Numbered from the stretch's first letter, positions 7,694 through 16,984 are shown. The stretch is DNA of 64,000 nt from Martelella mediterranea (GCF_004342225.1 NZ_SMAR01000015.1:27584-91583); one strand, 5' to 3'. A program made the numbers and translations. Notes: a model not told the origin generated them from the letters alone.

Positions 7694-9148
7694 ATGCTAA
7701 AACAGGCATCCCGCCGCTTCCCTATGAGCCGATTGTCCAACGCAGTCATGTTCGTTGCCGCGCTTTTCGTCATTGTTGCGCTTCAGCCTGCCATCAAGGC
7801 GCATGCAGACACGAATGATGCGGCAATCGTCATTGATGCACACACCGGAAAAGTGCTCTACAGCGACCACCCGGACGCACCGCGCTATCCGGCATCGCTC
7901 ACGAAAATGATGACGCTTTATCTGTTGTTTGAAGCGATGGACGACGGACGGGTGACGCTGAACACCAAGATCCCGATGTCCAAACATGCCGCTTCAGAGC
8001 CACCGACGAAGCTCTATATCCCGGCTGGCGGCAGTGTTTCCGTAGAAACCGCGATCTATGCGCTCATCACCCGTTCGGCAAATGATGTCTCAACTGCCAT
8101 CGGTGAATTTCTCGGCGGTTCTGAAGCGAATTTTGCCCGGATGATGACAAACAAGGCCCATGCACTGGGCATGACGCGCACGACCTACAAGAATGCCCAC
8201 GGTCTTCCTAACAGCGCTCAGAAAACAACCGCGCGCGATCAGGCACGGCTTGGCATCGCTCTACGGCAGCATTTCCCGCAATATTATCACTACTTTGGTA
8301 CACGCAGCTTCAAATATGGCAAGCATTACATCGGGAATCACAACAAGCTTCTCGGTAAGGTAAAAGGTGTGGATGGTATCAAGACCGGCTACACCAATGC
8401 ATCCGGCTACAACCTTGCGACCTCCGCAGAGATCGGCAATCGATCGATCGTCGCTGTGGTTATGGGCGGATCCACCGGTGCCAGCCGCAATCAGTGGGCA
8501 ACCCGACTTGTCGAAAAATACTTGCCCAAAGCCTCCAATGGTGGTGGTAGCTTTGCCATCGCTCGTGCGGACACGATGAAGTTTCCCGACGAAGGTCCGA
8601 TCCCCTACCCCCGACCGACGGCAGATACCGGCGTAGCTCTTGCCTATGCTGCAAATGACAACCAGAAGCCTCATGCCGTCGCTGCCGGCCTGAGTGGCCC
8701 TCAGGCCGATCTGGTTGCCAATGTTCCGGTTCCGCGTGAACGCGTCGCAGCTGACAACGACAATGGAGAAGGCTTGCGCGTGGAGGACATTATCGAGACA
8801 GCAGACAACGTGACGGATGCGGTCGGCAACGCCATTATACCACAAGCGCAGGCACACGAATCTGCACCGGACACCTCGATAACAACCGCCGCTATCGGTC
8901 CGCGCGGATGGGTTGTTCAGGTTGGAACAGCCGCCACGGAATCTGACGCAGAAGCCCTGCTCCAGCGCACAAAATCCAAAGCCGAAGGCGCTTTGGATTC
9001 CAGTGAACCGTTTGCTCTGGCCTATAACAGCGGCGGCCAGAAAATCTATCGCGCCCGGTTCGGTGGCTTTTCCGATCAGGAAGAAGCAGTGCGGACCTGC
9101 CGCGCACTCAAGCGCAATGGCGTGAACTGCTGGGCAAGCCTGCAATAA
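7694..9148 (+). CDS. D-alanyl-D-alanine carboxypeptidase (peptidase S11) with C-terminal SPOR domain
   Basis: Periplasmic penicillin-binding protein that trims the terminal D-Ala from peptidoglycan stem peptides. Counting from ATG 7694 (484 residues), a signal peptide ends near AHA at residue 38. The active-site motifs are SLTK at 68-71, SAN at 128-130 and KTG at 230-232. After a low-complexity linker, residues ~400-484 form a SPOR domain (GWVVQVGTAATESDAE..., YRARFGGFSDQEEA), which binds denuded glycan at division sites. ATG 7724 is an equally possible start. A CtrA box upstream and a clear terminator downstream suggest a single-gene, cell-cycle-linked unit. Confidence 0.93.
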   Translation: MLKQASRRFPMSRLSNAVMFVAALFVIVALQPAIKAHADTNDAAIVIDAHTGKVLYSDHPDAPRYPASLTKMMTLYLLFEAMDDGRVTLNTKIPMSKHAASEPPTKLYIPAGGSVSVETAIYALITRSANDVSTAIGEFLGGSEANFARMMTNKAHALGMTRTTYKNAHGLPNSAQKTTARDQARLGIALRQHFPQYYHYFGTRSFKYGKHYIGNHNKLLGKVKGVDGIKTGYTNASGYNLATSAEIGNRSIVAVVMGGSTGASRNQWATRLVEKYLPKASNGGGSFAIARADTMKFPDEGPIPYPRPTADTGVALAYAANDNQKPHAVAAGLSGPQADLVANVPVPRERVAADNDNGEGLRVEDIIETADNVTDAVGNAIIPQAQAHESAPDTSITTAAIGPRGWVVQVGTAATESDAEALLQRTKSKAEGALDSSEPFALAYNSGGQKIYRARFGGFSDQEEAVRTCRALKRNGVNCWASLQ

Positions 9149-9183
9149 GGCCAGCGCCTGATCACGAATCGAAGTTATTTAAG

Positions 9184-9214
9184 TGCCGGCTTTCAATGAA
9201 AGCCGGCATTTTTG
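9184..9214 (+). terminator. Intrinsic terminator after the carboxypeptidase gene
   Basis: TGCCGGCTTT and AAAGCCGGCA form a ten-base perfect stem with a five-base loop, followed directly by TTTTT, 35 bases after the stop codon. Confidence 0.9.
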
Positions 9215-9345
9215 TGACGGTAAAGGAATTCGAAAGGTTTGCGGTCTACCTTCAGGGGTAAGGTAAGGATTTCGAAAGCACGAAACGAGAATTCGCCGAT
9301 CGAAATTGAATCCTGCATGTGTCTTGCGTTGCCAAGAGGACTGAC

Positions 9346-9618
9346 GTGAACAGGAAACAGAGCGACCAAACAATGACCGGTAAAAACGCCCAGCAAGAGG
9401 TGCAGCGCACCAGCTTCAACCCATTGCATGAAGCGACGCAGAAACTTTCCGAGTATGCCCGTTTCCCTGGCCGCTATCGGGCCAAGGAATTGATTGGCCT
9501 GCTTTCAAGCCAAAGTGACCGCGCTTTGCGGATAGCTCAGCCGAGTGTGCGTATTCACCTATATATTGACACAGCGCGCAAATCTGACCGGCATACACTG
9601 AACCTTCGCCTGCGTTAA
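9346..9618 (+). CDS. Hypothetical small basic protein (90 aa)
   Basis: I do not recognise this protein. It opens with GTG 9346, preceded by AAGAGGA at good spacing; an alternative is ATG 9373. It ends with TAA at 9616, 57 bases before a strong intrinsic terminator. The sequence is rich in Arg, Gln and Ser, with no signal peptide or membrane segment. The middle (PLHEATQKLSEYARFPGRY, then KELIGLLSSQSDRALRIA) could form helices. Codon choice looks coding. It could instead be non-coding DNA carrying a small RNA near the terminator. Confidence 0.45.
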   Translation: MNRKQSDQTMTGKNAQQEVQRTSFNPLHEATQKLSEYARFPGRYRAKELIGLLSSQSDRALRIAQPSVRIHLYIDTARKSDRHTLNLRLR

Positions 9619-9674
9619 GCTCAGCTAAAAGCTGACAAAAATCCCCTGTCCGGCTTTTAAATGCCCCTGACGAG

Positions 9675-9699
9675 CCCGTCGATTTTTCGACGGGTTTTT
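9675..9699 (+). terminator. Strong intrinsic terminator in a gene-poor stretch
   Basis: CCCGTCGA (9675-9682) pairs perfectly with TCGACGGG (9687-9694) over a four-base loop and is followed by TTTTT. No recognised gene precedes it, so it must end either the 90-residue candidate gene at 9346-9618 or a short RNA. From here to about 9966 I see no gene or other clear structure. Confidence 0.85.
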
Positions 9700-9966
9700 G
9701 CGTTTTAAGTGGTCACGTAGATCGCCGCTTTCAGATTGCCATAAGGCTCCCAGCCCGCCTTATATTGCCTTATTCCAACGCGAGGCCTGAAACCGTCAAT
9801 AGTCATCTGGAGAGCGTTTCAGGGCACCCGTTTTAGTTCCGTATCATTTTACAGCAAACGCCGAGGGACAAAGCGTTCGCAAATCAAACAAGCTCCGGTC
9901 CATTCACCACAAAACAGTGGCTAAAACGCAACATCTGAAACGCCGTTCACAAACACCATCCCGCCA

Positions 9967-9994
9967 TTGAACAATGGTTTGCTAAACATATGAT
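9967..9994 (+). promoter_or_regulatory. Sigma70-like promoter for the small ORF at 10030
   Basis: TTGAAC (9967-9972) and TATGAT (9989-9994) are separated by 16 bases. This would start transcription near 10001, just ahead of the AGGAG ribosome site and the ATG at 10030. Confidence 0.4.
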
Positions 9995-10029
9995 GTTGGG
10001 GAAATCGCTCAGGAGCGGGACATTTTTTG

Positions 10030-10158
10030 ATGAAGTTTTTTATGACTGCCGATTTTGGCGAAACCGACATTTTAGAAGATGCGACCAGCATTTCCGGCTT
10101 GCAGGAATCGCGCCTGACCCAAACCAGCCTGAAGGCCGGCTTTGTGATCCGTTTCTGA
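10030..10158 (+). CDS. Candidate 42-residue small protein
   Basis: Unrecognised. ATG 10030 follows CAGGAGCGGGA at good distance and a promoter-like pair at 9967-9994. The frame ends with TGA at 10156. The protein begins MKFFMTADFGETDILEDA and ends with a short more hydrophobic stretch (SLKAGFVIRF). It has no signal peptide, cysteines or clear domain. The acidic first half and basic/hydrophobic second half could suggest a small regulatory peptide, but this is speculation. Support comes from ribosome site, promoter and codon choice only. Confidence 0.4.
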   Translation: MKFFMTADFGETDILEDATSISGLQESRLTQTSLKAGFVIRF

Positions 10159-10183
10159 CGATCGAAAACCGTCAGCATTGCAT

Positions 10184-10209
10184 AAAAAAGGCGACCGTAA
10201 AGCCGCCTT
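10184..10209 (-). terminator. Intrinsic terminator for the GST gene
   Basis: Read on the minus strand, AAGGCGGC and GTCGCCTT (one mismatch) enclose a six-base loop and are followed by TTTTTT. It lies 30 bases after the stop codon of the glutathione S-transferase gene. Confidence 0.8.
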
Positions 10210-10238
10210 GAATTTACGCTTTTGCCCGAAAATCGGGA

Positions 10239-10946
10239 TTAATCGCGGGGCGGGATTTCAAGCCCTTTGATGCTTGCCGGACGCGATGCACAGCGCTCTA
10301 CCCATGCATTGACAGCGTGAAAGTCACTGAGGCCCAGATGCTCAGCTGCATTGTAACCTTCAGACAAGCCGCGTACCCATGGGAAAATTGCTATATCGGC
10401 AATCGTGTATTCGTCACCCATGATGAACGCGCTATCCATCAACTGGCCTTCAAGCACACCGAGTAAGCGACGGGCTTCATTTGTGTAGCGTTCCATCGGG
10501 TAAGGATTGTTCGCAACTTTATCGGCGGCGTACTTATAAAAGTGACCGAACTGGCCAAACATTGGGCCGATACCGCCCACCTGAAACATGACCCACTGGA
10601 TCGTTTTATACAAACCGACAGGATCATTCGGGATCAGCTTACCGGTCTTTTCGGCCAGATATAGAAGGATTGCTCCCGATTCAAAAAGGCCGATCGGCTT
10701 TCCTTCAGGACCATCCGGATCAATAATCGCAGGAATTTTATTGTTCGGATTAAGCGAGAGAAATTCAGGCGTCATCTGATCGTCGTTCGAAAACGATATA
10801 AGATGCGCTTCATAGGGAAGCCCAATTTCTTCAAGAGCGATTGAGACCTTCACACCATTCGGTGTGGGTAGGGAATAGAGCTGTAGAATATCGGGATTTT
10901 TTGCCGGCCATCGGGATGTGATCGGGAAGTCGGACAAGCGTGACAT
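10239..10946 (-). CDS. Glutathione S-transferase, Nu class (YghU/YfcG-like)
   Basis: A 235-residue GST with an N-terminal thioredoxin fold (SLPTPNGVKVSIALEEIGLPYE, residues ~26-47) and an all-helical C-terminal domain. The TPNG signature in place of a Tyr/Ser/Cys active-site motif marks the Nu-class enzymes. These have little transferase activity but reduce disulfides and peroxides using two bound glutathiones. FESGAILLYLAEK is the glutathione gamma-glutamyl site. It is a single-gene unit with its own terminator. A 25-base inverted repeat sits 80 bases upstream of the ATG and may be an operator. Confidence 0.9.
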   Translation of the reverse strand: MSRLSDFPITSRWPAKNPDILQLYSLPTPNGVKVSIALEEIGLPYEAHLISFSNDDQMTPEFLSLNPNNKIPAIIDPDGPEGKPIGLFESGAILLYLAEKTGKLIPNDPVGLYKTIQWVMFQVGGIGPMFGQFGHFYKYAADKVANNPYPMERYTNEARRLLGVLEGQLMDSAFIMGDEYTIADIAIFPWVRGLSEGYNAAEHLGLSDFHAVNAWVERCASRPASIKGLEIPPRD

Positions 10947-11026
10947 AGACGCTCCTTAAAATATGGAGTTTTTGTGTTCAGTATTTTCAGATGTGCTGCA
11001 TTGCACGGAATTACAAGCTCAGAGTT

Positions 11027-11051
11027 TCCATTTTTGTGGCTACAAAATGGA
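11027..11051. promoter_or_regulatory. Palindrome upstream of the GST gene
   Basis: Arms TCCATTTT and AAAATGGA flank a nine-base centre, about 80-105 bases upstream of the GST start at 10946. The symmetry suggests a regulator site, but no regulator gene is adjacent. The remaining sequence between 10947 and 11216 shows nothing else. Confidence 0.4.
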
Positions 11052-11216
11052 GACAGTGAGTCAACGCAGGTCGAAACAAGTGATTTTTTTCATTAATCAT
11101 CACCAGCGTAACCCAAAAACATCATTCGGGCAGAACCAGGTTGCGTGATTGATCGCAAAGCACCGAGTAAGCCGAACGCCGGATTTCGTTCAAAGCCATG
11201 CGGCAAGCGGTTTACG

Positions 11217-11912
11217 CTAGTGTTGGCTTTTCAGCGCCTGCGTAATTTCCGCTATGACCGGATCATCTGCATGCTCCGGCTTTTTGGCCCGTACAAAGCA
11301 GGCTTCAGACTTCAGGATCACGCCATCGTTCAAAATTTTCAGATGATTGGCCGCAAGCGTCGATCCGGTCGAGGTGATGTCGACGATGATATCGGCCTGC
11401 CCTGCCATGGGAGCGCCTTCGGTCGCACCAAGGCTTTCGACGATACGGTAAAGCTGAATACCGTGCTGAGCCGTGAAGAACTGCTGCGTCAGCCGCCAGA
11501 ATTTTGTGGCAATGGCGAGCCTGCGTCCATGGCGGCTGCGAAACTCCGAAGCAACGTCGTTGAGGTCTGCCATCGTATCGACGTCCAGCCAGATTTCCGG
11601 CACAGCGACGATAACATCAGCCTGCCCGAAACCCAGGCGTGCAAGAAACTCAGCCTTTTCATCAACGCCGGGCACATTTTCGCGCATAACGTCTTCGCCG
11701 GTTACACCGAAATCGACAGTCCCCTTGCCCAGCTCGCGCGAGATTTCAGAGGCAGACAGAAAGGCCACCTCAATATCATCCCGGCCTGAAATCCGGCCAC
11801 GATAGGAGCGATCATTGCCGTTGGTTTCGACAATGAAACCAGCCTTTGCCAGAGCAGCTTCCGCACCTTCCTTGATACGGCCCTTCGACGGAAGAGCGAT
11901 GGTAACGGTCAT
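11217..11912 (-). CDS. hisG: ATP phosphoribosyltransferase, short form HisG
   Basis: Commits PRPP and ATP to histidine biosynthesis. At 231 residues it is the short HisG type, which lacks the C-terminal regulatory domain and needs HisZ; hisZ is directly upstream and the two overlap by four bases (ATGA). The active-site PRPP loop appears as [18 protein letters not shown] near residue 155. [10 protein letters not shown] and [13 protein letters not shown] are further family blocks. Expression is expected to be tied to hisZ and perhaps hisS by the shared orientation. Confidence 0.95.
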   Translation of the reverse strand: MTVTIALPSKGRIKEGAEAALAKAGFIVETNGNDRSYRGRISGRDDIEVAFLSASEISRELGKGTVDFGVTGEDVMRENVPGVDEKAEFLARLGFGQADVIVAVPEIWLDVDTMADLNDVASEFRSRHGRRLAIATKFWRLTQQFFTAQHGIQLYRIVESLGATEGAPMAGQADIIVDITSTGSTLAANHLKILNDGVILKSEACFVRAKKPEHADDPVIAEITQALKSQH

Positions 11913-13054
11913 TTGGACGTTCTCCCTTCGGCCTGTGCAGTGGCCCGCTCAATCCGGTCGAGCCAGAGAGAGAAACCAACTGCCGGAATACGGGCTTCAG
12001 CGCCCAAAAGCGTCAACAGGCGGTCATAACGGCCGCCACCGGCCAGAAGCGCACCCGATGGCCCCTCTTCGGAAATCTCGAAGACAAGGCCGGTATAATA
12101 ATCAAGCGGCCGGCCAAAAGCGGCGCGATAGGAAATTGTGGCGACATCCACGCCCGCCGACGACAAGGCCTCAATGCGCGCACTGAAACCGGAAACGGCA
12201 GCTTTGATATCCAGCCGGTATTCTGCTGCAAAATCATCGAGCACTTTTGTGGCTTTATCCAGCGCAACATCCAGCGCCAGAAAGGCCTTCAATGCCGCCA
12301 GCGCTTCCTCGTCAAGACTGGTTACAGAAAGAGCCAGCTTTTCCTTCAGCCGTCGTGCGATCTCCTCCGGGCTTCGGCTGGCATTTGTGGAATATCCGGT
12401 CGCACTCATGGTCTCGTTGATGTGCGCAATCAACCCGGCCTCATTACCATCCGCCAGAAAGCCGGCGACCCGCCGGTCAAGCCCGGAAACAGGCTGCGGG
12501 CTTGCCAGTGTTTCCATCAGCCGGGCAAGCTGTGCCTGATTGCCGAAAGCGCCGATCAACCGCTTCTGCCATCCGCCCGGCAGACCAAGCGCCCTGACAA
12601 CAGCCTCGAAAACAGCCTGATCGCCAAGCGTGGTCAGAAGTTTTCTGCCAGGCAGCATTTTCTGCAAAACCTGTGTGGCATCGGCAATGGCACGCGCATC
12701 GGCTGCCGCCACATCGGCTTCGCCCAAATCCTCGATACCGGCCTGATAAAACTCAGCTTCACCATCATCACGCGCCTGACGAAAAACCATGCCGCAATAG
12801 GCATAGCGGCGCGGCGTTCCGGCATTTTCGGCGATATGCCCCATACATACGGGAATGGTGAATTCCGGGCGCAGGCAAAGGCTTTCGCCGGTTTCGCTCT
12901 CTGTCATGAAAATACGGCGACGCAGTGCCTCACCGGTCATATCGAGAAACGGCGCGGCAGGCTGGATCACCGGCGTATCGGTCATCACGGTCGCACGCGC
13001 TTTGAACTCTGAAATGATAAGACCGGCAGACGCCGGAAGGCTGGAAGACGGCAT
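11909..13054 (-). CDS. hisZ: ATP phosphoribosyltransferase regulatory subunit HisZ
   Basis: A catalytically dead paralogue of histidyl-tRNA synthetase that forms the allosteric, histidine-sensing complex with short HisG. Recognisable synthetase remnants are [13 protein letters not shown] (motif 2-like) and [12 protein letters not shown] plus [13 protein letters not shown] (motif 3 area); the anticodon-binding domain is absent. ATG 13054 gives 381 residues. The frame continues upstream to 13114 without a better start. Located between hisG and hisS, all on the minus strand, as in many Hyphomicrobiales. Confidence 0.93.
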   Translation of the reverse strand: MPSSSLPASAGLIISEFKARATVMTDTPVIQPAAPFLDMTGEALRRRIFMTESETGESLCLRPEFTIPVCMGHIAENAGTPRRYAYCGMVFRQARDDGEAEFYQAGIEDLGEADVAAADARAIADATQVLQKMLPGRKLLTTLGDQAVFEAVVRALGLPGGWQKRLIGAFGNQAQLARLMETLASPQPVSGLDRRVAGFLADGNEAGLIAHINETMSATGYSTNASRSPEEIARRLKEKLALSVTSLDEEALAALKAFLALDVALDKATKVLDDFAAEYRLDIKAAVSGFSARIEALSSAGVDVATISYRAAFGRPLDYYTGLVFEISEEGPSGALLAGGGRYDRLLTLLGAEARIPAVGFSLWLDRIERATAQAEGRTSK

Positions 13055-13183
13055 GGATCGTCCGTTTGTCTGGTCAAAGGAATTCGCCGACCCCGAACAC
13101 CACCCTTTGGGCAAAAAGTCAACGCTTGAGGGACTTTCACGTCACTTTCAGGCCGGGTGCCCTGCCGGAAAGACCTGACGCGC

Positions 13184-14743
13184 TCAGCTTTCGCTGGCGC
13201 GCTTCCGATCTTCTGCCTGGGCTTCCAACATGGCGCGAACCTCTTCAACAAGCGCGCTTTCCGGCACGGTTTTCTGTGCCACGCGGGCCTCGCGCCATTC
13301 GGCATTGTCCTCGATCTCACCGGACAAACGCTTTCCCTCGATCAGGTCCTTGATCTGGACGACACCTTCGGCGCGCTCATCGCCGCCCTGAATGATGGCG
13401 ATGGGGCAGCCGCGACGGTCGGCATATTTGAGCTGGTTGCCGAATTTCTTCCAGTTGCCCTGATACATCTCGGCGCGGATGCCGGCCTTACGCAATTCCT
13501 GCGTCATCCTCTGGTAGCGCCCCATCGCCTCGGCATCGCCATCCATGACGGTGACGAGAACGGGCTCGATCACCTCGGACGCGCCGAGCTTGCCGAGATT
13601 CTTCAGCGCCGTCATCAGCCGCGACACGCCGATGGAAAAGCCCGTTGCCGGCACCGGCTGGCCCATGAAGCGCGACACCAGCCCGTCATACCGCCCGCCG
13701 CCGCCGACCGAACCGAACACGACCTTTTCACCCTTTTCATTGGTGACGTCGAAGGTGAGTTCGGCTTCGTAGACAGGGCCAGTATAGTATTCGAGGCCAC
13801 GGACGACGGAGGGATCGACCGCTACCCTCAGCGGTTTCCCGCCATAACCTGCCGCCATCACTTGGCCAAGCAGGCTCGACAGCTCGTTAATGCCCGACAA
13901 ACCAACCTCGGAATCACCAATCACAGCCATCAAACGATCCAAATAAGATCGTTGCTTCGAACCATCGGCGTCATCTGCTATGGGACCAACATTAGGAACA
14001 ACTACGGTTAGAACTTTCTCTATCTGCTCCGTGCCAAGCCCCGCGCCCTTGGTGAAATCACCTGACTCGTCCTTACGGCCCTCACCCAACAGCAGCCGCA
14101 CCCCGTCAGCCCCAAACTTATCCAGCTTGTCAATCGCCCTCAGCACCGTCAGCCGCTGCGCCGCGTTCTCCTCACCGCCAAGGCCGATCGCCTCCAGCAC
14201 CCCATCCAGCACCTTGCGGTTGTTCACCCGGATCACATAGTCGCCGCGCGGAATGCCGAGGGCTTCCATTGTGTCGGCCATCATCATGCACATTTCGGCA
14301 TCCGCCTGGACGCCCGGCGCGCCGACGACGTCGGCATCGAACTGCATGAACTGGCGGAAGCGGCCGGGGCCGGGCTTTTCGTTGCGGAACACATAGCCGG
14401 CGCGATAGGTGCGGTAGGGAAGCTGGATGTCGTTGAAATTTTCAGCGACATGGCGGGCAAGCGGCGCCGTCAGGTCGTAGCGCAGCGACATCCACTGGTC
14501 GTCATCATCGGTCAGCGAGAACACGCCTTCATTGGGGCGGTCGCTGTCCGGCAGGAATTTGCCCAGCGCATCGGTATATTCGAACATCGGCGTTTCCACC
14601 GGATCGAAGCCGTAATTCTCGTAGACCGCCTTGATCTTCGCCACCATTTCCTCGGTCGCGCGGATATCGGCGGCGGAGCGGTCGCCAAAGCCGCGCGGCA
14701 GGCGGGCCTTCAGCTTCTGCGGTTTCTTCTTCTTGTCGCTCAT
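13184..14743 (-). CDS. hisS: Histidyl-tRNA synthetase (alphaproteobacterial type)
   Basis: Charges tRNA-His. From ATG 14743 the protein has 519 residues and starts with a lysine-rich stretch. Class II motifs are visible: [20 protein letters not shown] (motif 2), [12 protein letters not shown], and the glycine-rich [13 protein letters not shown] (motif 3 area). A charged C-terminal extension follows the anticodon-binding domain. It belongs to the divergent alphaproteobacterial HisRS group that pairs with tRNA-His lacking G-1, and such a tRNA is in this window at 50069-50145. Base composition is uneven: most lines I counted are 63-68% GC, but 13920-14030 falls to about 47%. Confidence 0.95.
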   Translation of the reverse strand: MSDKKKKPQKLKARLPRGFGDRSAADIRATEEMVAKIKAVYENYGFDPVETPMFEYTDALGKFLPDSDRPNEGVFSLTDDDDQWMSLRYDLTAPLARHVAENFNDIQLPYRTYRAGYVFRNEKPGPGRFRQFMQFDADVVGAPGVQADAEMCMMMADTMEALGIPRGDYVIRVNNRKVLDGVLEAIGLGGEENAAQRLTVLRAIDKLDKFGADGVRLLLGEGRKDESGDFTKGAGLGTEQIEKVLTVVVPNVGPIADDADGSKQRSYLDRLMAVIGDSEVGLSGINELSSLLGQVMAAGYGGKPLRVAVDPSVVRGLEYYTGPVYEAELTFDVTNEKGEKVVFGSVGGGGRYDGLVSRFMGQPVPATGFSIGVSRLMTALKNLGKLGASEVIEPVLVTVMDGDAEAMGRYQRMTQELRKAGIRAEMYQGNWKKFGNQLKYADRRGCPIAIIQGGDERAEGVVQIKDLIEGKRLSGEIEDNAEWREARVAQKTVPESALVEEVRAMLEAQAEDRKRASES

Positions 14744-14827
14744 GGGGCTGACCGTTCTTTTTATCTGCTGGAAAATGCTGGTCGCTGTCTTAAAAGATCG
14801 AAGGCCGGGCGGCAAGCCTCTCAACCA

Positions 14828-15721
14828 TCAGGGCTGACCTTCAAAGCTGAATGTCACGAGCGCTTCCGCCGCCTTGCTCAGATGCCGTTCCTTGTGGCTT
14901 AGAAGCTGAAACGCGCGCGATGGCAGATCGAAATTCACCCGTTTCAGTCCGCCGGAGGCAAGCCACGGCGCGGCCACCGAACCGGAAATGGCCGTCGCAG
15001 CATGGCTGGCGCGCACCGCAGAAAGAACGGCTTCGTTTGACGGCAGCGACATCACGACCGTCAGCGCCTCAGCGGGAATACCGAATGCGGCCATACCATA
15101 CTCAAACTCGGAGCGTGTGCCGGAACCATCCTCGCGCAGAACCCAACTGGTCTGTCCGGCCAGTTCCCCCGGCGTCACCACACGTCCATCGGCAAGAGGA
15201 TGTTCCGGACCGACAACCACAACCAGAGCATCGTCAGTGATATGCCGTTTTCGCAGAAGAGGATTGTCCAGCGTGCCCTCGATATAGCCAAGCTCCGCCT
15301 CGCCATTGGCAACAGCATCAGCCACCGTCGCGGTATTGCCGATGGACAGCTCAAGCTCGATCCCCGGATAGCGCGCATGAAAGCGCATCAGAACCGGCGG
15401 CAGAAAATAGCTGGCAATGGTCTGACTGGCGTAAACCGAAAGCGCTCCGCGCTCCAGCCCTCCCAGCTCACCCAGAACCCGCTCAGCCGCGCGTATACGT
15501 GCCAGTGTTGCCCGCGCCTCTTCCAGAAACTGCCGTCCCTCCATTGTCAGGACAATGCCGCGGCCAACGCGGTCAAACAGTTTCACACTGTAGAAATCCT
15601 CAAGCTTGCGGATCGCACTGGAAACCGCCGATGGTGTCAGATGCAATGCTTCAGCGGCGCGCGTCAGATGCTCGCGTTCGGCCACTTCGGTGAAAATGAT
15701 AATCTGTTCAAAGGTCATCAT
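14828..15721 (-). CDS. LysR-family regulator, YeiE-like
   Basis: A 297-residue LysR regulator with an N-terminal winged helix (HLTRAAEALHLTPSAVSSAIRKLE) and a ligand-binding domain opening QTIASYFLPPVLMRFHARYPG. It is divergent from a yeiH homologue, matching the YeiE-YeiH arrangement of enterics. A symmetric ATCGAAT...ATTCGAT site lies 20 bases upstream of its start, fitting autoregulation and control of yeiH. ATG 15718 is an alternative start; neither has a strong ribosome site. The effector is not known from sequence; sulfite has been reported for YeiE. Confidence 0.9.
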   Translation of the reverse strand: MMTFEQIIIFTEVAEREHLTRAAEALHLTPSAVSSAIRKLEDFYSVKLFDRVGRGIVLTMEGRQFLEEARATLARIRAAERVLGELGGLERGALSVYASQTIASYFLPPVLMRFHARYPGIELELSIGNTATVADAVANGEAELGYIEGTLDNPLLRKRHITDDALVVVVGPEHPLADGRVVTPGELAGQTSWVLREDGSGTRSEFEYGMAAFGIPAEALTVVMSLPSNEAVLSAVRASHAATAISGSVAAPWLASGGLKRVNFDLPSRAFQLLSHKERHLSKAAEALVTFSFEGQP

Positions 15722-15740
15722 GGGAAAAACGTTCGCTCCA

Positions 15741-15769
15741 ATCGAATGAATTGTAAATTATTATTCGAT
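15741..15769. promoter_or_regulatory. LysR-type operator between yeiE-like regulator and yeiH
   Basis: ATCGAAT (15741-15747) and ATTCGAT (15763-15769) are perfect inverted arms around an AT-rich centre containing AATT twice. Position and symmetry fit a LysR recognition site that would cover the regulator's own promoter. Confidence 0.55.
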
Positions 15770-15925
15770 GGAAGTCGACATTCGCGCATGAGACATTCCC
15801 ACCATCCAAAGACGTTCAGCGCCGCAACCTTCGCGACCGCAAACGCCATATCTGAGAATTGTCCTGATTTTCACCCGCGCATTCCCGGCGGCGGCGTAAA
15901 TCACTGCCATTGCGAGACAAAAGAG

Positions 15926-16984
15926 ATGCAGACCGCTTCAGAGGCCCTATCGAATACCGATAACAGCCGCCTTCAGTTTTTCACACGCCTTGTCCCCGGC
16001 CTGCTTCTGGCGGGCGCAGTGTCGGCAGCCGCATTTGCGCTGGAGGCACTGGAGGTTCATCTTACCGGCCATCGCTATGTTGAAAACCTGGTGCTCGCCA
16101 TTTTGCTTGGCACGGTCATCCGGTCGGCTATCAGCCTGCCCGCTGTCTTTCATCACGGCATAAAGTTCTCGGAGAAATTCATCCTTGAGGTTGCCATTGT
16201 GCTTCTTGGCGCCTCCATCAGCGTGCAGGCGTTAAAGGCTGCCGGGCCGGTTCTTGTGGTCGGCATCATCGGCACGGTCTCCCTGGCAATTCTCGTCAGC
16301 TATTCCATCGGGCGGGGCCTCGGCCTGAAACATAAACTGGCCACGCTGGTCGCCTGCGGCAACTCCATCTGTGGCAATTCAGCGATTGCAGCAGCGGCGC
16401 CGGTTATCGATGCAGAAGACGATGATGTTGCAGCAGCGATTGCTTTTACAGCGGTGCTGGGCGTCATCATGGTGCTTGCCCTGCCCCTGGCGCTAACGGG
16501 TCTGGGCATGACTCCATCGCAATATGGTGTTCTTTCCGGGCTGACCGTTTATGCCGTGCCGCAAGTGCTGGCAGCCGCACAGCCGGGCGGTATGATCGCA
16601 GTGCAGACTGGCACACTGGTGAAACTCATTCGTGTGATGATGCTCGGCCCGGTTCTGTTCGCCCTTGGGATCAGCGCCCGTGCAGCCAGCCGCGAAACCG
16701 GTGGCGCAAAGGTCAAACTGAAACACATCGCGCCCTGGTTCATCATTGGCTTTGCGATCATGATGGCGCTGCGCTCGGTCAATGCCATTCCGGATGGTCT
16801 TGTTGTCCCGCTGGCACACACATCAAATGCTCTTACAGTGATTGCAATGGCCGCACTTGGTCTTTCCGTAGACGTGCGCTCGCTTGGTCGCGCCGGTGGT
16901 CGTGTTGTCCTCACCGCCGTTTTGTCAATCGGCGTGCTGACGAGCATCGCTCTTGGCCTGATTTTCTTCCTGCAGATCGGCTAA
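15926..16984 (+). CDS. YeiH/UPF0324 family membrane transporter (putative sulfate exporter family)
   Basis: A 352-residue polytopic protein with about ten helices. Family blocks include FHHGIKFSEKFILEVAIVLLGA, the CGNSICGNSAIAAAAPVI glycine/asparagine-rich loop, and TVYAVPQVLAAAQPGG followed by KLIRVMMLGP. ATG 15926 is the start; the open frame upstream runs antisense through the LysR gene and is not real. Family members are annotated as putative sulfate exporters, and transport of sulfonate-derived sulfite/sulfate is plausible but unproven. Its stop is three bases from that of convergent tag. Confidence 0.88.
   Translation: MQTASEALSNTDNSRLQFFTRLVPGLLLAGAVSAAAFALEALEVHLTGHRYVENLVLAILLGTVIRSAISLPAVFHHGIKFSEKFILEVAIVLLGASISVQALKAAGPVLVVGIIGTVSLAILVSYSIGRGLGLKHKLATLVACGNSICGNSAIAAAAPVIDAEDDDVAAAIAFTAVLGVIMVLALPLALTGLGMTPSQYGVLSGLTVYAVPQVLAAAQPGGMIAVQTGTLVKLIRVMMLGPVLFALGISARAASRETGGAKVKLKHIAPWFIIGFAIMMALRSVNAIPDGLVVPLAHTSNALTVIAMAALGLSVDVRSLGRAGGRVVLTAVLSIGVLTSIALGLIFFLQIG

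Noticed and set aside
9416..9598. 60-codon minus-strand frame opposite the 90-residue candidate
   Set aside because: The plus-strand frame has the better start site, codon use and a terminator.
11145..11789. 214-codon plus-strand frame opposite hisG
   Set aside because: A shadow of hisG; no ribosome site and no recognisable domain.
15200..15925. Long plus-strand extension of yeiH
   Set aside because: It runs antisense through the LysR gene and shows no protein similarity; yeiH starts at 15926.
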